Source: Roseibium aggregatum (GTDB taxonomy: Bacteria; Pseudomonadota; Alphaproteobacteria; Rhizobiales; Stappiaceae). From it: 64,000 nt of DNA. Position numbers and translations under genes: made by a program. This document shows positions 36,508-47,411 of the stretch, in pieces. The notes beneath the pieces were generated by a model, which saw only the letters and a program-made list of their open reading frames with translations, did not search any database and had not been told where the DNA came from. The DNA lies in assembly GCF_017309185.1 (NCBI RefSeq), contig NZ_JAEKJZ010000005.1, positions 124,001-188,000 on the forward strand. Direction: 5' to 3'. How positions within the stretch are numbered: the first letter of the stretch is position 1; the number at the start of each line of letters is the position of its first letter.

Positions 36508-37308
36508 ATGACGCAGCAGGCTAAAGGCCACAAGAGCGCAACCGGCCGCGCGCCGGAAGAGATGCCGACCAGTTTCGGCTTCACCCGGGTCGCCGAAGGC
36601 AGCAAGCAGGCGCTGGTGGACGATGTCTTTCACAAGGTCGCCGACCGCTACGATCTGATGAACGATCTGATGTCGGGTGGTTTCCACAGGGTGTGGAAAG
36701 ACGCCATGGTCTCCTTCCTGGCGCCGCCCAAACAGGGGGCGAACTGGAAGCTCCTGGATGTGGCCGGCGGAACCGGTGACATCGCCACCAGGGTGGTGCG
36801 CCGGTCCGGCGATACGGCCGGGGCCGTGGTCTGCGATATCAACGAATCCATGCTGAGCGTCGGCCGGGACCGTGCCGAAAAGGCCGGTCTTGGCGATCTC
36901 ATCACCTTCACGCAGGGAAACGCGGAAGACCTTCCCTTTCCCGACAAGAGCTTCGATGCCTATACCATCGCCTTCGGCATCCGAAACGTGCCGGATATTC
37001 CCAAGGCCCTTCGGGAAGCCTATCGGGTGCTGAAGCGCGGCGGCCGCTTTCTGTGCCTTGAGTTCTCCGAGGTCGACGTGCCGGTTCTGGACAAGGTCTA
37101 TGACACGTTTTCCTTCAACGCGATCCCGCAGATGGGCAAGCTGGTTACCGGTGACGGCGACCCCTACCGGTACCTGGTGGAATCGATCCGCAATTTCCCG
37201 AGCCAGGAGCGTTTCGCCGAGATGATCCGCGACGCCGGATTCGAGCGCGTGAGCTACCGCAATTATTCCGGCGGCATCGCCGCTCTGCACTCCGGCTGGA
37301 AGATCTGA
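36508..37308 (+). CDS. ubiE: Ubiquinone/menaquinone biosynthesis C-methyltransferase UbiE
   Basis: Methylates the quinone ring (2-methoxy-6-polyprenyl-benzoquinol or demethylmenaquinol). Of 266 residues, [21 protein letters not shown] is a diagnostic early segment (cited in part), followed by SAM motif [11 protein letters not shown] and the UbiE signature [14 protein letters not shown] stands 9 bases before ATG 36508; the frame is open upstream but without support. ubiB follows after 4 bases, the usual pairing. Confidence 0.97.
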   Translation: MTQQAKGHKSATGRAPEEMPTSFGFTRVAEGSKQALVDDVFHKVADRYDLMNDLMSGGFHRVWKDAMVSFLAPPKQGANWKLLDVAGGTGDIATRVVRRSGDTAGAVVCDINESMLSVGRDRAEKAGLGDLITFTQGNAEDLPFPDKSFDAYTIAFGIRNVPDIPKALREAYRVLKRGGRFLCLEFSEVDVPVLDKVYDTFSFNAIPQMGKLVTGDGDPYRYLVESIRNFPSQERFAEMIRDAGFERVSYRNYSGGIAALHSGWKI

Positions 37309-37312
37309 CTAG

Positions 37313-38893
37313 ATGCTTCCGGGAATGCCTCTCTTCCGCCTCGTGCGGGCTGGATATGTCATGGCGCGCGAGGGCGTGTTCGGGCTGGTATCGCTGCCGG
37401 ACCTGCCGGCGGGTCCGAGGCTTGGTCTCGCGGTTGCGCGCCTGTTCGAGCGCCGGGCCGTCAGGGACAAGAGCGCGGACCTGCGCCTCTCCGACGCGCT
37501 CAACAAGCTCGGCCCCTCCTATGTCAAGCTCGGCCAGTTCCTGGCGACGCGCGCCGACGTGGTCGGCAAGGACGCCGCCCGTGAGCTGTCCGCGCTGCAG
37601 GACCGTCTGCCCGCCTTCTCTCACGACGCGGCCAGAGCAGCCGTGGCCGAACAGCTCGACCGGCCGGTGGACGAGATCTTTGTCGAATTCAGCGAACCGG
37701 TCGCCGCCGCCTCCATTGCCCAGGTTCACCCGGCCATCGTCCGCGACAAGGACGGCGCGGAGCGAAAGGTCGCGGTAAAGGTGCTCCGGCCGGGGGTTTC
37801 AAGACGGTTCCAGCGCGATCTGCAGAGCTATTATCTGGTGGCGCAGCTCGCGGAGCGGTTCCACGCCCCGTCGCGGCGCCTGCGTCCGGTGGCGGTTGTC
37901 GATACGCTGGCCCAGTCGGTCGCCATGGAAATGGATTTCCGGCTCGAGGCGGCTGCCCTTTCGGAGATGGCGGAAAACACCGCCGGGGACCCGGGCTTCC
38001 GGGTGCCGTCGGTCGACTGGATGCGCACCTCCAAGGGTGTCTTGACCATGGAGTGGATCGACGGCCTGAAACTCTCCGACCTGGACGGCCTGAAAGAGGC
38101 CGGCCACGATCTGGAGGCGCTCGGAGCGACGGTCATTCAGAGTTTCCTGCGTCACACGCTCCGGGACGGCTTCTTCCATGCCGACATGCATCAGGGCAAC
38201 CTGTTCGTTCAGGATGACGGTACGCTGGTGGCCGTCGATTTCGGCATCATCGGCCGCTTGAACAAGCACGAGCGCCGGGTTCTGGCGGAAATCCTGTTCG
38301 GCTTCATCACCCGCAACTACAAGCGCGTGGCCGAGGTTCACTTCGAGGCGGGTTACGTGCCGGCGGATCAGGACGTCGACATGTTCGCCCAGGCCATCCG
38401 CGCCATCGGCGAGCCGATCCACGGCCACGATGCCAGCGAGATTTCCATGGCGCGCCTGCTCACCCAGCTTTTCGAGGTGACCGAACTCTTCGAGATGCGC
38501 ACCCAGACCCAGCTGATCATGCTGCAAAAGACCATGGTCGTGGTCGAGGGCGTCGCGCGCTCGCTCAACCCCAATCTCGATATGTGGAAGACCGCCGAGC
38601 CGGTGGTGGGCGCCTGGATCAAGGACAACCTCGGCCCGGTCGGCAAATTGCGCGACGCGGGCGATGCGATTTCCGCCCTGTCCCGGGTCGCCAACGACAT
38701 GCCGCTCTTCGCCGACCGCATCGGCCGCATGTCGGAGGAACTGGAAAAGATGACCGCCACCGGCCTCCGGTTCGATTCCGAAACGGCGGAGGCCATCGGC
38801 AAGGCGGAAGCCCGGCACACACGTTCGGGTCGGGTCGCTCTCTGGGTGATCGCGGTGTCGCTGGCGGTAATTGCGGCGAAGATGATGTTTTGA
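37313..38893 (+). CDS. ubiB: Ubiquinone biosynthesis kinase-like protein UbiB
   Basis: Atypical ABC1/ADCK kinase-like ATPase needed for ubiquinone biosynthesis. Of 526 residues, the family motif KxGQ appears as LGPSYVKLGQFLATRAD (about 64-80); the alanine-rich loop PVAAASIAQVH and DFG-like VDFGIIGRL are present. Two hydrophobic segments at the C-terminus (about 505-525) suggest membrane anchoring. It begins 4 bases after ubiE without a clear ribosome site, so translational coupling is likely; ATG 37325 is an alternative start. Confidence 0.95.
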   Translation: MLPGMPLFRLVRAGYVMAREGVFGLVSLPDLPAGPRLGLAVARLFERRAVRDKSADLRLSDALNKLGPSYVKLGQFLATRADVVGKDAARELSALQDRLPAFSHDAARAAVAEQLDRPVDEIFVEFSEPVAAASIAQVHPAIVRDKDGAERKVAVKVLRPGVSRRFQRDLQSYYLVAQLAERFHAPSRRLRPVAVVDTLAQSVAMEMDFRLEAAALSEMAENTAGDPGFRVPSVDWMRTSKGVLTMEWIDGLKLSDLDGLKEAGHDLEALGATVIQSFLRHTLRDGFFHADMHQGNLFVQDDGTLVAVDFGIIGRLNKHERRVLAEILFGFITRNYKRVAEVHFEAGYVPADQDVDMFAQAIRAIGEPIHGHDASEISMARLLTQLFEVTELFEMRTQTQLIMLQKTMVVVEGVARSLNPNLDMWKTAEPVVGAWIKDNLGPVGKLRDAGDAISALSRVANDMPLFADRIGRMSEELEKMTATGLRFDSETAEAIGKAEARHTRSGRVALWVIAVSLAVIAAKMMF

Positions 38894-38956
38894 AAGCTCA
38901 CATCTAGTCCTTTGAAAAGCGTTGCGTCCACGCAACTTCTAAAGGAAGCGCTGTAG

Positions 38957-39580
38957 TCAGGCCGGGGTCACCCGCCGCAGCGTCAGATTAATCCTTCCGC
39001 CACTCTTCAGAAGCGTAGACGTGTCTTTCAGGATCCGGTCGACGCCGTGAAAGATCAGCCTCGCCTCGCCGCCGAGCACGACCACGTCGCCGGACTGGAG
39101 ACGGAAGGACCTGGTCGGGTCCTTGCGGTTGAGGCCGCCGACCCGGAAGGTGGCTGTGTCGCCGAGCGAGACGGAAACGACCGGCGCGTCGAAGGTTTTT
39201 TCATCCCGGTCCTGATGAAGACCGAGCTTCGCGCCCGGCTCGTAGAAATTGATCAGGCAGGCCTCGGGCGGCGGTGCGTCCGGTGCGACCGCGCGCCAGA
39301 GATCCTTTAAACGCTCGGGAATTTCCGGCCAGGGTTTGCCCGTCACCGGATGAAGCGGCTGGTAACGGTAGCCGGCCTTGTCGGCGACCCAGCCGAGCAG
39401 CCCGCAGTTGGTCATCCGAACGGAAAACGGTTTGCCGGTTCCAGGCATGACAGGCCGGAACAGCGGTGCTTCGGCGACAATGGTGCGGATGTCTTCGACC
39501 AGCGCCTCCTGGGCGGCGCGGTCGAAGTGACCCGGACCGTACCGGAGGCCGTTCAGGGTATTGATGGGGATCTCCTGCAT
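38957..39580 (-). CDS. alkB: Alpha-ketoglutarate-dependent DNA/RNA dealkylase AlkB
   Basis: Fe(II)/2-oxoglutarate dioxygenase that oxidatively removes methyl groups from 1-methyladenine and 3-methylcytosine. The 207-residue protein has the iron-binding triad in LHQDRDE (HxD) and IFHGVDR, and the 2-oxoglutarate arginines in RINLTLRR. NFYEPGAKLGLHQD is the family signature. The frame is open upstream to 39808, but that part is the other-frame reading of the adjacent glycine-rich gene; ATG 39580 is chosen. It lies 22 bases after that gene. Confidence 0.95.
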   Translation of the reverse strand: MQEIPINTLNGLRYGPGHFDRAAQEALVEDIRTIVAEAPLFRPVMPGTGKPFSVRMTNCGLLGWVADKAGYRYQPLHPVTGKPWPEIPERLKDLWRAVAPDAPPPEACLINFYEPGAKLGLHQDRDEKTFDAPVVSVSLGDTATFRVGGLNRKDPTRSFRLQSGDVVVLGGEARLIFHGVDRILKDTSTLLKSGGRINLTLRRVTPA

Positions 39581-39602
39581 GATCCCAATATAGGAGAAAC
39601 CG

Positions 39603-40424
39603 TCAGTCGCCGCAGCCCCCGCAGCCCGAGCCGCATCCGCTTCCGCCACTGCTGCAACCGCTGCCACCGCCACCGCAGCCGGATGATTTTCCGCCGGAGG
39701 ACTTTTCCAGGATCTTGAACAGCACGAAAATGCAAAAGGAAACGCCGACCAGAAACCACAGTGTGTGCTCGAACGCCCAGTGCCACACCATCGAGCGCAG
39801 TTGTTCAAACAGCGTGTCGCCTTTCGGCTGGCCGTGGGCGAAGGCGAGTCCCGTGCCGAACATCAGCGCCAGACCGGCGAGGCAAAGGCCATAAGCGGAG
39901 GCAGGAACGGACCGGATCCGGTGAAGGCCCTGCAACACGAAACGGGGCCATTTCGGTCTCGGAAGCAGCAAGTAGTCCCGGCTGTTCACCCGTTTGAAAT
40001 GCGGCGCCCGCCCGAAGCGGATGGCTTCTTCCGGCCACAGGTCGGCCGGAGGGTCGCCGAATTCGCGCCTGTAGAGAGCCAGCGTCTTCGCGTAGGCCTG
40101 CCGGAACAGCGCCGCCTGGTCCGGGCCGCCTTTGGTCGGCATGTGGTGCAGAGCGCCGCCGAGAGCGTCCCGGAAAGGCCCCCAGTAGTGTCTGGTATAT
40201 GTCAGATGCAGATGCCAGGCCTGGTCGACCTCGTCGCTGGGCGTGACCATGCCTTCTCCTAGCCGGGTCAGATAGGCGAACCGCTGGTATTCGAGGATGG
40301 CCCGTTGCGCGTAGGCGGGCGTCCAGCCGTTGTCTCGGGCAAGCCTGCCGGAAAAGGCAAAGTCGGCTTCGACATCGTCCGGATGGCAGGACCGGATACG
40401 GGACCAGAGATCGGGATCTTTCAT
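39603..40424 (-). CDS. Glycine-rich-domain-like membrane protein with Gly/Ser/Cys-rich tail
   Basis: Uncharacterised protein of 273 residues. The N-terminal part (about 40-130) resembles the GRDP-like domain: EYQRFAYL, then TPSDEVDQAWHLHLTYTRHYW with conserved histidines, and LYRREFGDPPADLWP. Two hydrophobic segments follow (about 176-196 and 219-238). The last 35 residues are nearly all Gly, Ser and Cys, with six or more cysteines (SSGCGGGGSGCSSGGSGCG), a composition seen in some TIGR04222-like membrane proteins. Function unknown. It precedes alkB and is divergent from dnaK. Confidence 0.75.
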   Translation of the reverse strand: MKDPDLWSRIRSCHPDDVEADFAFSGRLARDNGWTPAYAQRAILEYQRFAYLTRLGEGMVTPSDEVDQAWHLHLTYTRHYWGPFRDALGGALHHMPTKGGPDQAALFRQAYAKTLALYRREFGDPPADLWPEEAIRFGRAPHFKRVNSRDYLLLPRPKWPRFVLQGLHRIRSVPASAYGLCLAGLALMFGTGLAFAHGQPKGDTLFEQLRSMVWHWAFEHTLWFLVGVSFCIFVLFKILEKSSGGKSSGCGGGGSGCSSGGSGCGSGCGGCGD

Positions 40425-40502
40425 GCGGGCGCTTCGCCTCCGTGGCCGTTACCGCTCGCCGCAGTGTCTCAGCCAAGACTGAACGAAATGCAAAAACGGG
40501 CG

Positions 40503-40526
40503 TTATTGCCGCGATCGCGGCAATAA
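40503..40526. promoter_or_regulatory. 24-base perfect palindrome upstream of dnaK, possible operator
   Basis: TTATTGCCGC-GATC-GCGGCAATAA is fully self-complementary. Flanking CTGAACG and CGTTCAG extend the symmetry at unequal distance. It lies between divergent genes, 110 bases upstream of the candidate dnaK promoter, and has no T-tract. Confidence 0.5.
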
Positions 40527-40612
40527 TCGTTCAGCTCGCCGCCCGCGGTAACCCTCTGGGAAGAAATATCGCTCATCTATGGCGCTCAGGACAAATGTCG
40601 GTAGACAGATGT

Positions 40613-40641
40613 CTTGCAGGCAAAGTTTCATCCACCTATAT
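40613..40641 (+). promoter_or_regulatory. Candidate RpoH-type promoter of dnaK
   Basis: CTTG, 18 bases, CCTATAT resembles alphaproteobacterial sigma-32 promoters (CTTG... and CCxxATxT-like minus 10). Placement ahead of dnaK supports it; the match is partial. Confidence 0.4.
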
Positions 40642-40774
40642 AGCGGTCAAGCTTCGCGCCAATCCACGAGTTCCCACTCCGGCGCGTTGTCCGGGACTTT
40701 CCCGGAACCCACATGTGAGGAACCGGAGCGATGCCTAAACGGGTCTATCCGGTTTGCTAGAAAGAGAGGCAAAA

Positions 40775-42694
<1,920 letters not shown>

Positions 42695-42702
42695 GTGAAA
42701 AG

Positions 42703-42727
42703 GGGCGGCCGGCTTGGCCGGCTGCCC
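42703..42727 (+). repeat. Stem-loop between dnaK and dnaJ
   Basis: GGGCGGCCGGC pairs with GCCGGCTGCCC around TTG: 11 pairs, one G-T. It starts 8 bases after the dnaK stop and lacks a T-tract, so it may act as a processing or partial termination site that lowers dnaJ relative to dnaK. Confidence 0.5.
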
Positions 42728-42861
42728 GTTCGCGACCATTCTCCGGCGCCGGTTGCCTGATTGCCTGATGACAAGGGCACATGTGCCCGGCGCTTTCGCC
42801 GTAATTGGCGCCGGATTTATCCAGGCGGCCGGCGGTGCAACAACAAGACCGAGAGATCTTG

Positions 42862-43992
42862 ATGTCCAAACGTGATTTCTATGAGGTGCTGGGCGTAGCG
42901 CGCGATGCGGACGAAAAGGTGCTGAAAAGCGCTTACCGCAAAATGGCCATGAAATTCCATCCGGACCGCAATCCGGACGATGCGGAAGCCGAAGCCAGGT
43001 TCAAGGAAGTCAACGAGGCCTACGACACGCTGAAGGACGGCCAGAAGCGGGCCGCCTACGACCGCTTCGGTCACGCGGCCTTCGAAAATGGCGGGTTCGG
43101 CGGTGGCGGCGGCGCCGGGGCTCATGATTTTTCCTCCACCATGTCGGACATCTTCGAGGAGTTCTTCGGCATGGGCGGTGGCGGCCGCCGCTCCGGCGGA
43201 CGCGAGCGCGGCGCCGATCTGCGCTACAATCTGGATATCTCGCTGGAAGATGCCTTTGTCGGCAAGACCGTAGAGATCGAGGTGCCGACCAGCGCGACCT
43301 GCGATGTCTGCGAGGGATCCGGGGCAAAGCCGGGCACAAGTCCGACCACCTGCCGCACCTGCGGTGGAGCGGGCCGGGTTCGGGCCGCTCAGGGCTTCTT
43401 CACTCTGGAGCGCACCTGCCCGACCTGTCAGGGCCGCGGACAGGTGATCACCGACCCTTGCGAAAGCTGTGGCGGTACCGGCCGCAAGACCCAGGAGCGG
43501 ACGCTTTCGGTCAATATTCCCGCCGGTATCGAGGACGGCACCCGGATCCGTCTGGCGGGTGAAGGCGAAGCGGGCGTGCGTGGAGGTCCCGCAGGCGATC
43601 TTTATATTTTCCTGTCGATCCGTCCGCACGATCTGTTCCAGCGCGATGGCGCGGATCTGTTCTGCCGCGTTCCGATTTCCCTGACGACCGCAACCCTTGG
43701 CGGCCAGTTCGATGTGCCGACCGTCGACGGCTCCACGAGCCGGGTTAAGGTGCCCGAAGGCACCCAGACAGGGAAGCAGTTCCGCCTGCGCGGCAAGGGC
43801 ATGCCGGTCATGCGTTCAAGCCAGCACGGCGACATGTATATCCAGGTCACGGTCGAGACGCCGACAAACCTGACGAAGCGCCAGCGCGAACTGCTGGCCG
43901 AATTCGAAAAGGAAGCTTCCGGTGAAAACCATCCGGAATCAGCCGGTTTCTTTTCCAAAGTAAAGGACTTCATCGATAATCTCGGGGCATAA
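42862..43992 (+). CDS. dnaJ: Molecular chaperone DnaJ (Hsp40)
   Basis: Co-chaperone that stimulates DnaK ATP hydrolysis. Of 376 residues, the J domain (1-70) carries [12 protein letters not shown] with the HPD motif; a Gly-rich linker follows ([16 protein letters not shown]), then four CxxCxGxG zinc repeats (about 145-210: [42 protein letters not shown]) and the C-terminal substrate domains. The frame is open upstream but the J domain fixes the ATG at 42862 with GAGAG ahead. Confidence 0.97.
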   Translation: MSKRDFYEVLGVARDADEKVLKSAYRKMAMKFHPDRNPDDAEAEARFKEVNEAYDTLKDGQKRAAYDRFGHAAFENGGFGGGGGAGAHDFSSTMSDIFEEFFGMGGGGRRSGGRERGADLRYNLDISLEDAFVGKTVEIEVPTSATCDVCEGSGAKPGTSPTTCRTCGGAGRVRAAQGFFTLERTCPTCQGRGQVITDPCESCGGTGRKTQERTLSVNIPAGIEDGTRIRLAGEGEAGVRGGPAGDLYIFLSIRPHDLFQRDGADLFCRVPISLTTATLGGQFDVPTVDGSTSRVKVPEGTQTGKQFRLRGKGMPVMRSSQHGDMYIQVTVETPTNLTKRQRELLAEFEKEASGENHPESAGFFSKVKDFIDNLGA

Positions 43993-44070
43993 CGCGCAAT
44001 TTGTGCGTCCGGTTATAGTATCTCCCGGCAAACTCTCTTATATCAGCTGTATCAGTCCGAGAGAGGTAAG

Positions 44071-44724
44071 ATGCTGAAACGTCGGGGAGAGTCCCTCAGG
44101 GGGAAGATAAACAAGGCGGCAGCAGTCCGTGCCAGGGTCCTGGAAGAGGTCAAATTCATACGATCCTGGGCCCAGCATCCGCTTCGCACCGGCGCGATTA
44201 CTCCCTCGGGTCCGGAACTGGCCGCCAAAATGGCCTCCTTCGTGACGCCGCAACCTCATTCCCGGGTGGTTGAACTGGGCCCGGGCACCGGAGTGGTCAC
44301 AAAGGCGCTTCTGGATCGCGGCTTTTCTCACCCTCAGCTCAATCTGATCGAATACAGCGCCGAGTTCTGCGACCTGTTGAGCCTGCGTTATCCCGGTTTG
44401 CCGGTTCTTCAGGGTGATGCCTATGCCTTGCGCGCCAGTCTCGCTCAACCGGGCGGTTTTTTCGGTGGCGACGTTGAGCCTCGTCATTCGCTGGATGGAA
44501 TAGTGTCCTCCTTGCCGCTTCTGACCCGGCCCGAGCCGGTCAGAAAAGCGTTGCTCGACGATGCGCTGGACCTTCTCAAGCCGGGCGCGCCCTTCATTCA
44601 GTTTTCCTATGGGCTGACGGCGCCGGTCAAACCGAACAGCCGCGCGGTGTCTGTCTTCAGCTCCGACTGGGTCTGGAAGAACCTCCCCCCCGCGCGGGTA
44701 TGGGTTTACCGGAAAGGCCATTAG
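44071..44724 (+). CDS. PmtA-like class I SAM methyltransferase
   Basis: Methyltransferase of 217 residues resembling the Rhodobacter/Agrobacterium PmtA phosphatidylethanolamine N-methyltransferases. Key segments: FIRSWAQHPLRTGAITPSGPELA (cited in part) near 28-50, SAM motif VVELGPGTGVVTKALL (about 67-82), IEYSAEFCDLL and LDGIVSSLPLL with the acidic/aromatic motif IV. It should make methylated phospholipid precursors of phosphatidylcholine, by family. The N-terminus is basic, in line with membrane attachment. It follows dnaJ by 78 bases. Confidence 0.8.
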   Translation: MLKRRGESLRGKINKAAAVRARVLEEVKFIRSWAQHPLRTGAITPSGPELAAKMASFVTPQPHSRVVELGPGTGVVTKALLDRGFSHPQLNLIEYSAEFCDLLSLRYPGLPVLQGDAYALRASLAQPGGFFGGDVEPRHSLDGIVSSLPLLTRPEPVRKALLDDALDLLKPGAPFIQFSYGLTAPVKPNSRAVSVFSSDWVWKNLPPARVWVYRKGH

Positions 44725-44947
44725 CAGGCCGTTTGACCAGGTGTTTGTCCCGCCGGATAGCACCGGTCTCCTTGTTTTTACAGTATATATTACGGTTTCC
44801 CGGGGCACCGGCAGTTTCCCTGGCGCCCGTCTTTACAGATACGTATCTTTCCCTTGCGTGACATGAATCACAGATGGCAAGGCATCGGACGCCTAATTTC
44901 GGCGGCACTCATTTCCGGGCAATCGTATCGTAACAGGATATTTTCAC

Positions 44948-46084
44948 ATGATTAATTCATCCGTTGGAATTTCCGGCTCCGTGGGCCGGTTCGGCAACAA
45001 CGACAAATTCGATGTCGAGACCGTCCAGATCAGATTGAACGACCTCATGGGAGGTTCCAGAACGAAACTGGTCGTCGATGGCAAAGTCGGGTCGAAGACC
45101 ATTGGAACCATCAAGGATTTTCAGATCAACGTGGTCCGCCTGCGTCATGCCGACGGGCGCGTGGACCCCGACAAACAGACCATCCGGGCGATGAATGACC
45201 CCAACTCGGCTTCAACCTGGCAGCGCATGAGCATTCCACCGGAGGCGAACCCTTCCACGAATGTCGATGAGGCGAAGCGGGACGACCGCATGATGCCCCA
45301 GGAAAAGCTGCTCGCCAAAGAAGCCGCGAAGATGGGGGAAAGCGATGCTTTCAACGAGTTCAGGCGGGAACTGATCGACAAGAGCATCCCGGAGATGAAG
45401 AAATTTCTCGGGTCGATCGCTCGGGCCGAGGATGCGCGAAAACTGATCGCCGCCTGGTCGCAACTGCGCAAATGGGGCTTTTCGGTTTCCGAGGCGCGCG
45501 ATGTCATGAAGACCATTTCCGGCATGCGCGGCCGGCAGTGGGGCGCTCTGGACGTCATCGGGTCCTCGACGTCGAAATTCGGCCGCTTCCTCGGAACGCT
45601 TTCGGGCAAGGCAGGCGCGGCCGGTCACGTCATCACCATGATCGAGGTCGCCGACAAGTTCCAGCAGGGCGACTATCTTTACGGCGCCACGGAGCTTTAC
45701 AAGCACTTCATGGGCAAGGCGATCCCCTGGGCGGGCATGGTGGAAGGCCTGCAGAGCCTGGTCGAGGCCATTGCGCCGGGTTCGGTCAAGAACAGCAAGA
45801 TCTTCCAGGTGATCCGGGCGTGCGACCCGATCGGGCTTGGCGCGTCCGGCGTCGACAGCATGACCACACTTGTGCTCGGGACCATCCATCTCATTCAGAC
45901 GGGCGAGATCGACACCGCGCGTCTCAACCGTCTCGTCGCCCGGATGAAACAGGGCCCAACCAAGGTTTTCGCGGAAATGGGCGAAGAACTCGGCGATTCG
46001 CTATACGAGATGTCCAGATGGCGACGCGACGACTGGAGCTATGCTGTTAAAAGCATCCCGGGCTTTATCGCCAGCTGGTTCTGA
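44948..46084 (+). CDS. Hypothetical protein with peptidoglycan-binding-like N-terminus
   Basis: Unrecognised protein of 378 residues. Residues 8-65 resemble a PG_binding_1 domain: VGRFGNNDKFDVETVQIRLNDL and LVVDGKVGSKTIGTIKDFQ (cited in part), as seen in some type VI effectors and phage or toxin proteins. Residues 110-210 are charged and helical; two amphipathic or hydrophobic stretches follow (AIPWAGMVEGLQSLVEAIAPG near 258-278 and SMTTLVLGTIHLIQ near 304-318), reminiscent of pore-forming helices. No signal peptide. No obvious immunity gene adjoins: the next gene is a flavin reductase. A lytic or pore-forming role is speculative. Confidence 0.7.
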   Translation: MINSSVGISGSVGRFGNNDKFDVETVQIRLNDLMGGSRTKLVVDGKVGSKTIGTIKDFQINVVRLRHADGRVDPDKQTIRAMNDPNSASTWQRMSIPPEANPSTNVDEAKRDDRMMPQEKLLAKEAAKMGESDAFNEFRRELIDKSIPEMKKFLGSIARAEDARKLIAAWSQLRKWGFSVSEARDVMKTISGMRGRQWGALDVIGSSTSKFGRFLGTLSGKAGAAGHVITMIEVADKFQQGDYLYGATELYKHFMGKAIPWAGMVEGLQSLVEAIAPGSVKNSKIFQVIRACDPIGLGASGVDSMTTLVLGTIHLIQTGEIDTARLNRLVARMKQGPTKVFAEMGEELGDSLYEMSRWRRDDWSYAVKSIPGFIASWF

Positions 46085-46173
46085 TCTTCCGCCAAGCGCT
46101 TTTGTTTGCCATAGTGACGGTCCCGGCTCAGGCAACCGGGACCGCAGTGCCCGGCAATCGGAGGCGTTTGTTC

Positions 46174-46749
46174 ATGCGCAGTCCCAGGATAATCGTTTGT
46201 TCGGGCTCCGCCCGGAGCGGGTCCTTTAACGGAAAACTTGTCTCGCTCGCGGCGAAGAGGCTTGCGATCCTGGACGCGGACGTCACCCACCTGTCGTTGC
46301 GCGACCATCCCTTGCCGCTTTATGACGGTGACCTGGAAGACACCAAAGGGGTTCCCGACAACGCGAAGAAACTGCAGCGGCTGTTCGCCGCCCAGGACGG
46401 GGTGTTTCTCGCCTGCCCGGAATACAACGCGGGCATCACGCCGCTCTTGAAAAACACCCTCGACTGGATCAGCCGGGTCAGGGAGCCGGGCGACGCCTTC
46501 AAGAACAAGGTTTTTGCCTTGGGTGCTGCATCGCCGGGCGGCTTTGGCGGCATGCGCGGTCTGATCGGCATGCGCACGATTCTGGAAGTCGGCCTGGGAA
46601 CGATGGTCCTGCCGCAGATGATCTCCGTTTCCAGGGCCGCCACCGCGTTTGATGGCAGGGACGAGCTGACGGACGAGCGCGTCAGCGGCCAGCTCGACAA
46701 GCTGCTGGAGGCGCTCTTGCGCGCAGCCCGTCTGGAAATGTCCCGCTGA
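46174..46749 (+). CDS. NADPH-dependent FMN reductase family protein
   Basis: Flavodoxin-fold oxidoreductase of 191 residues (SsuE/ArsH/YieF-like). It starts MRSPRIIVCSGSARSGSFN with the FMN phosphate loop GSARSGSFN, then CPEYNAGITPLLKNTLDWISR (cited in part, near 88-100), the PEYN-type FMN-ring motif, and ASPGGFGGMRGL. GGAGG stands about 9 bases before ATG 46174; the frame is open 24 codons upstream without support. It probably reduces quinones or metals with NADPH; the substrate is not determinable. Confidence 0.9.
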   Translation: MRSPRIIVCSGSARSGSFNGKLVSLAAKRLAILDADVTHLSLRDHPLPLYDGDLEDTKGVPDNAKKLQRLFAAQDGVFLACPEYNAGITPLLKNTLDWISRVREPGDAFKNKVFALGAASPGGFGGMRGLIGMRTILEVGLGTMVLPQMISVSRAATAFDGRDELTDERVSGQLDKLLEALLRAARLEMSR

Positions 46750-46850
46750 CCGTTTCCTTCGCCTGCGGTTCCGATGCCGTTGCGCGCTTGGAAAAAACGC
46801 AAATGCCGCCTACATAGGGCGTCCGCGATTTGAAAAGGCAAGAGGACTGA

Positions 46851-47411
46851 ATGAGCGATACGCGCGAACCGGCCACGTGGCACGGGACGACGATCATGAT
46901 GGTACGCAAGGGCGGCAAGGTCGTCATTGCCGGCGACGGTCAGGTCTCCCTCGGACAGACGGTTATCAAGAGCACCGCCCGCAAGGTGCGCCCGCTCGCC
47001 AAGGGCGAGGTGATCGCGGGTTTTGCCGGCGCCACCGCCGATGCCTTCACCCTGTTTGAGCGTCTGGAGGCGAAGCTGGAGCAGTATCCCGGACAGCTCA
47101 TGCGTGCCTGTGTCGAAATGGCCAAGGACTGGCGGACGGACCGGTATCTGCGCCGCCTGGAAGCAATGATGCTGGTGGCCGACAAGAATGTGTCTCTGGT
47201 GCTGACCGGAACGGGCGACGTTCTGGAACCGGAAGGCGGCATCATGGGGATCGGCTCCGGCGGAAACTATGCGCTCGCCGCGGGGCGTGCCCTGGCGGAG
47301 ACGGATTTCGACGCCGAAACCATCGCGCGAAAGGCGATGGCGGTCGCCGCGGACATCTGCGTCTACACCAATTCCAGCGTGACCGTCGAAACGCTGGACA
47401 CGGCCGAGTGA
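46851..47411 (+). CDS. hslV: ATP-dependent protease subunit HslV
   Basis: Proteolytic core of the HslUV proteasome-like complex, activated by HslU. The 186-residue protein has a short propeptide before the catalytic threonine: WHG then TTIMMVRKG. The following [12 protein letters not shown] and [12 protein letters not shown] segments are characteristic. AGAGGA precedes the ATG. A GNAT gene follows without any gap and hslU next, all in one operon. Confidence 0.97.
   Translation: MSDTREPATWHGTTIMMVRKGGKVVIAGDGQVSLGQTVIKSTARKVRPLAKGEVIAGFAGATADAFTLFERLEAKLEQYPGQLMRACVEMAKDWRTDRYLRRLEAMMLVADKNVSLVLTGTGDVLEPEGGIMGIGSGGNYALAAGRALAETDFDAETIARKAMAVAADICVYTNSSVTVETLDTAE

Larger units (their letters stand above)
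40425..40774. promoter_or_regulatory. Divergent regulatory region upstream of dnaK
   Basis: Region of 350 bases between the glycine-rich-domain gene and dnaK. It holds a 24-base palindrome (40503-40526) and a candidate heat-shock promoter (40613-40641), leaving a leader of about 125 bases before dnaK. No gene recognised. Confidence 0.5.

Noticed and set aside
42788..42814. Inverted GCGCC/GGCGC bases upstream of dnaJ as a regulatory site
   Set aside because: Short, imperfect and expected in GC-rich leader sequence; no T-tract.
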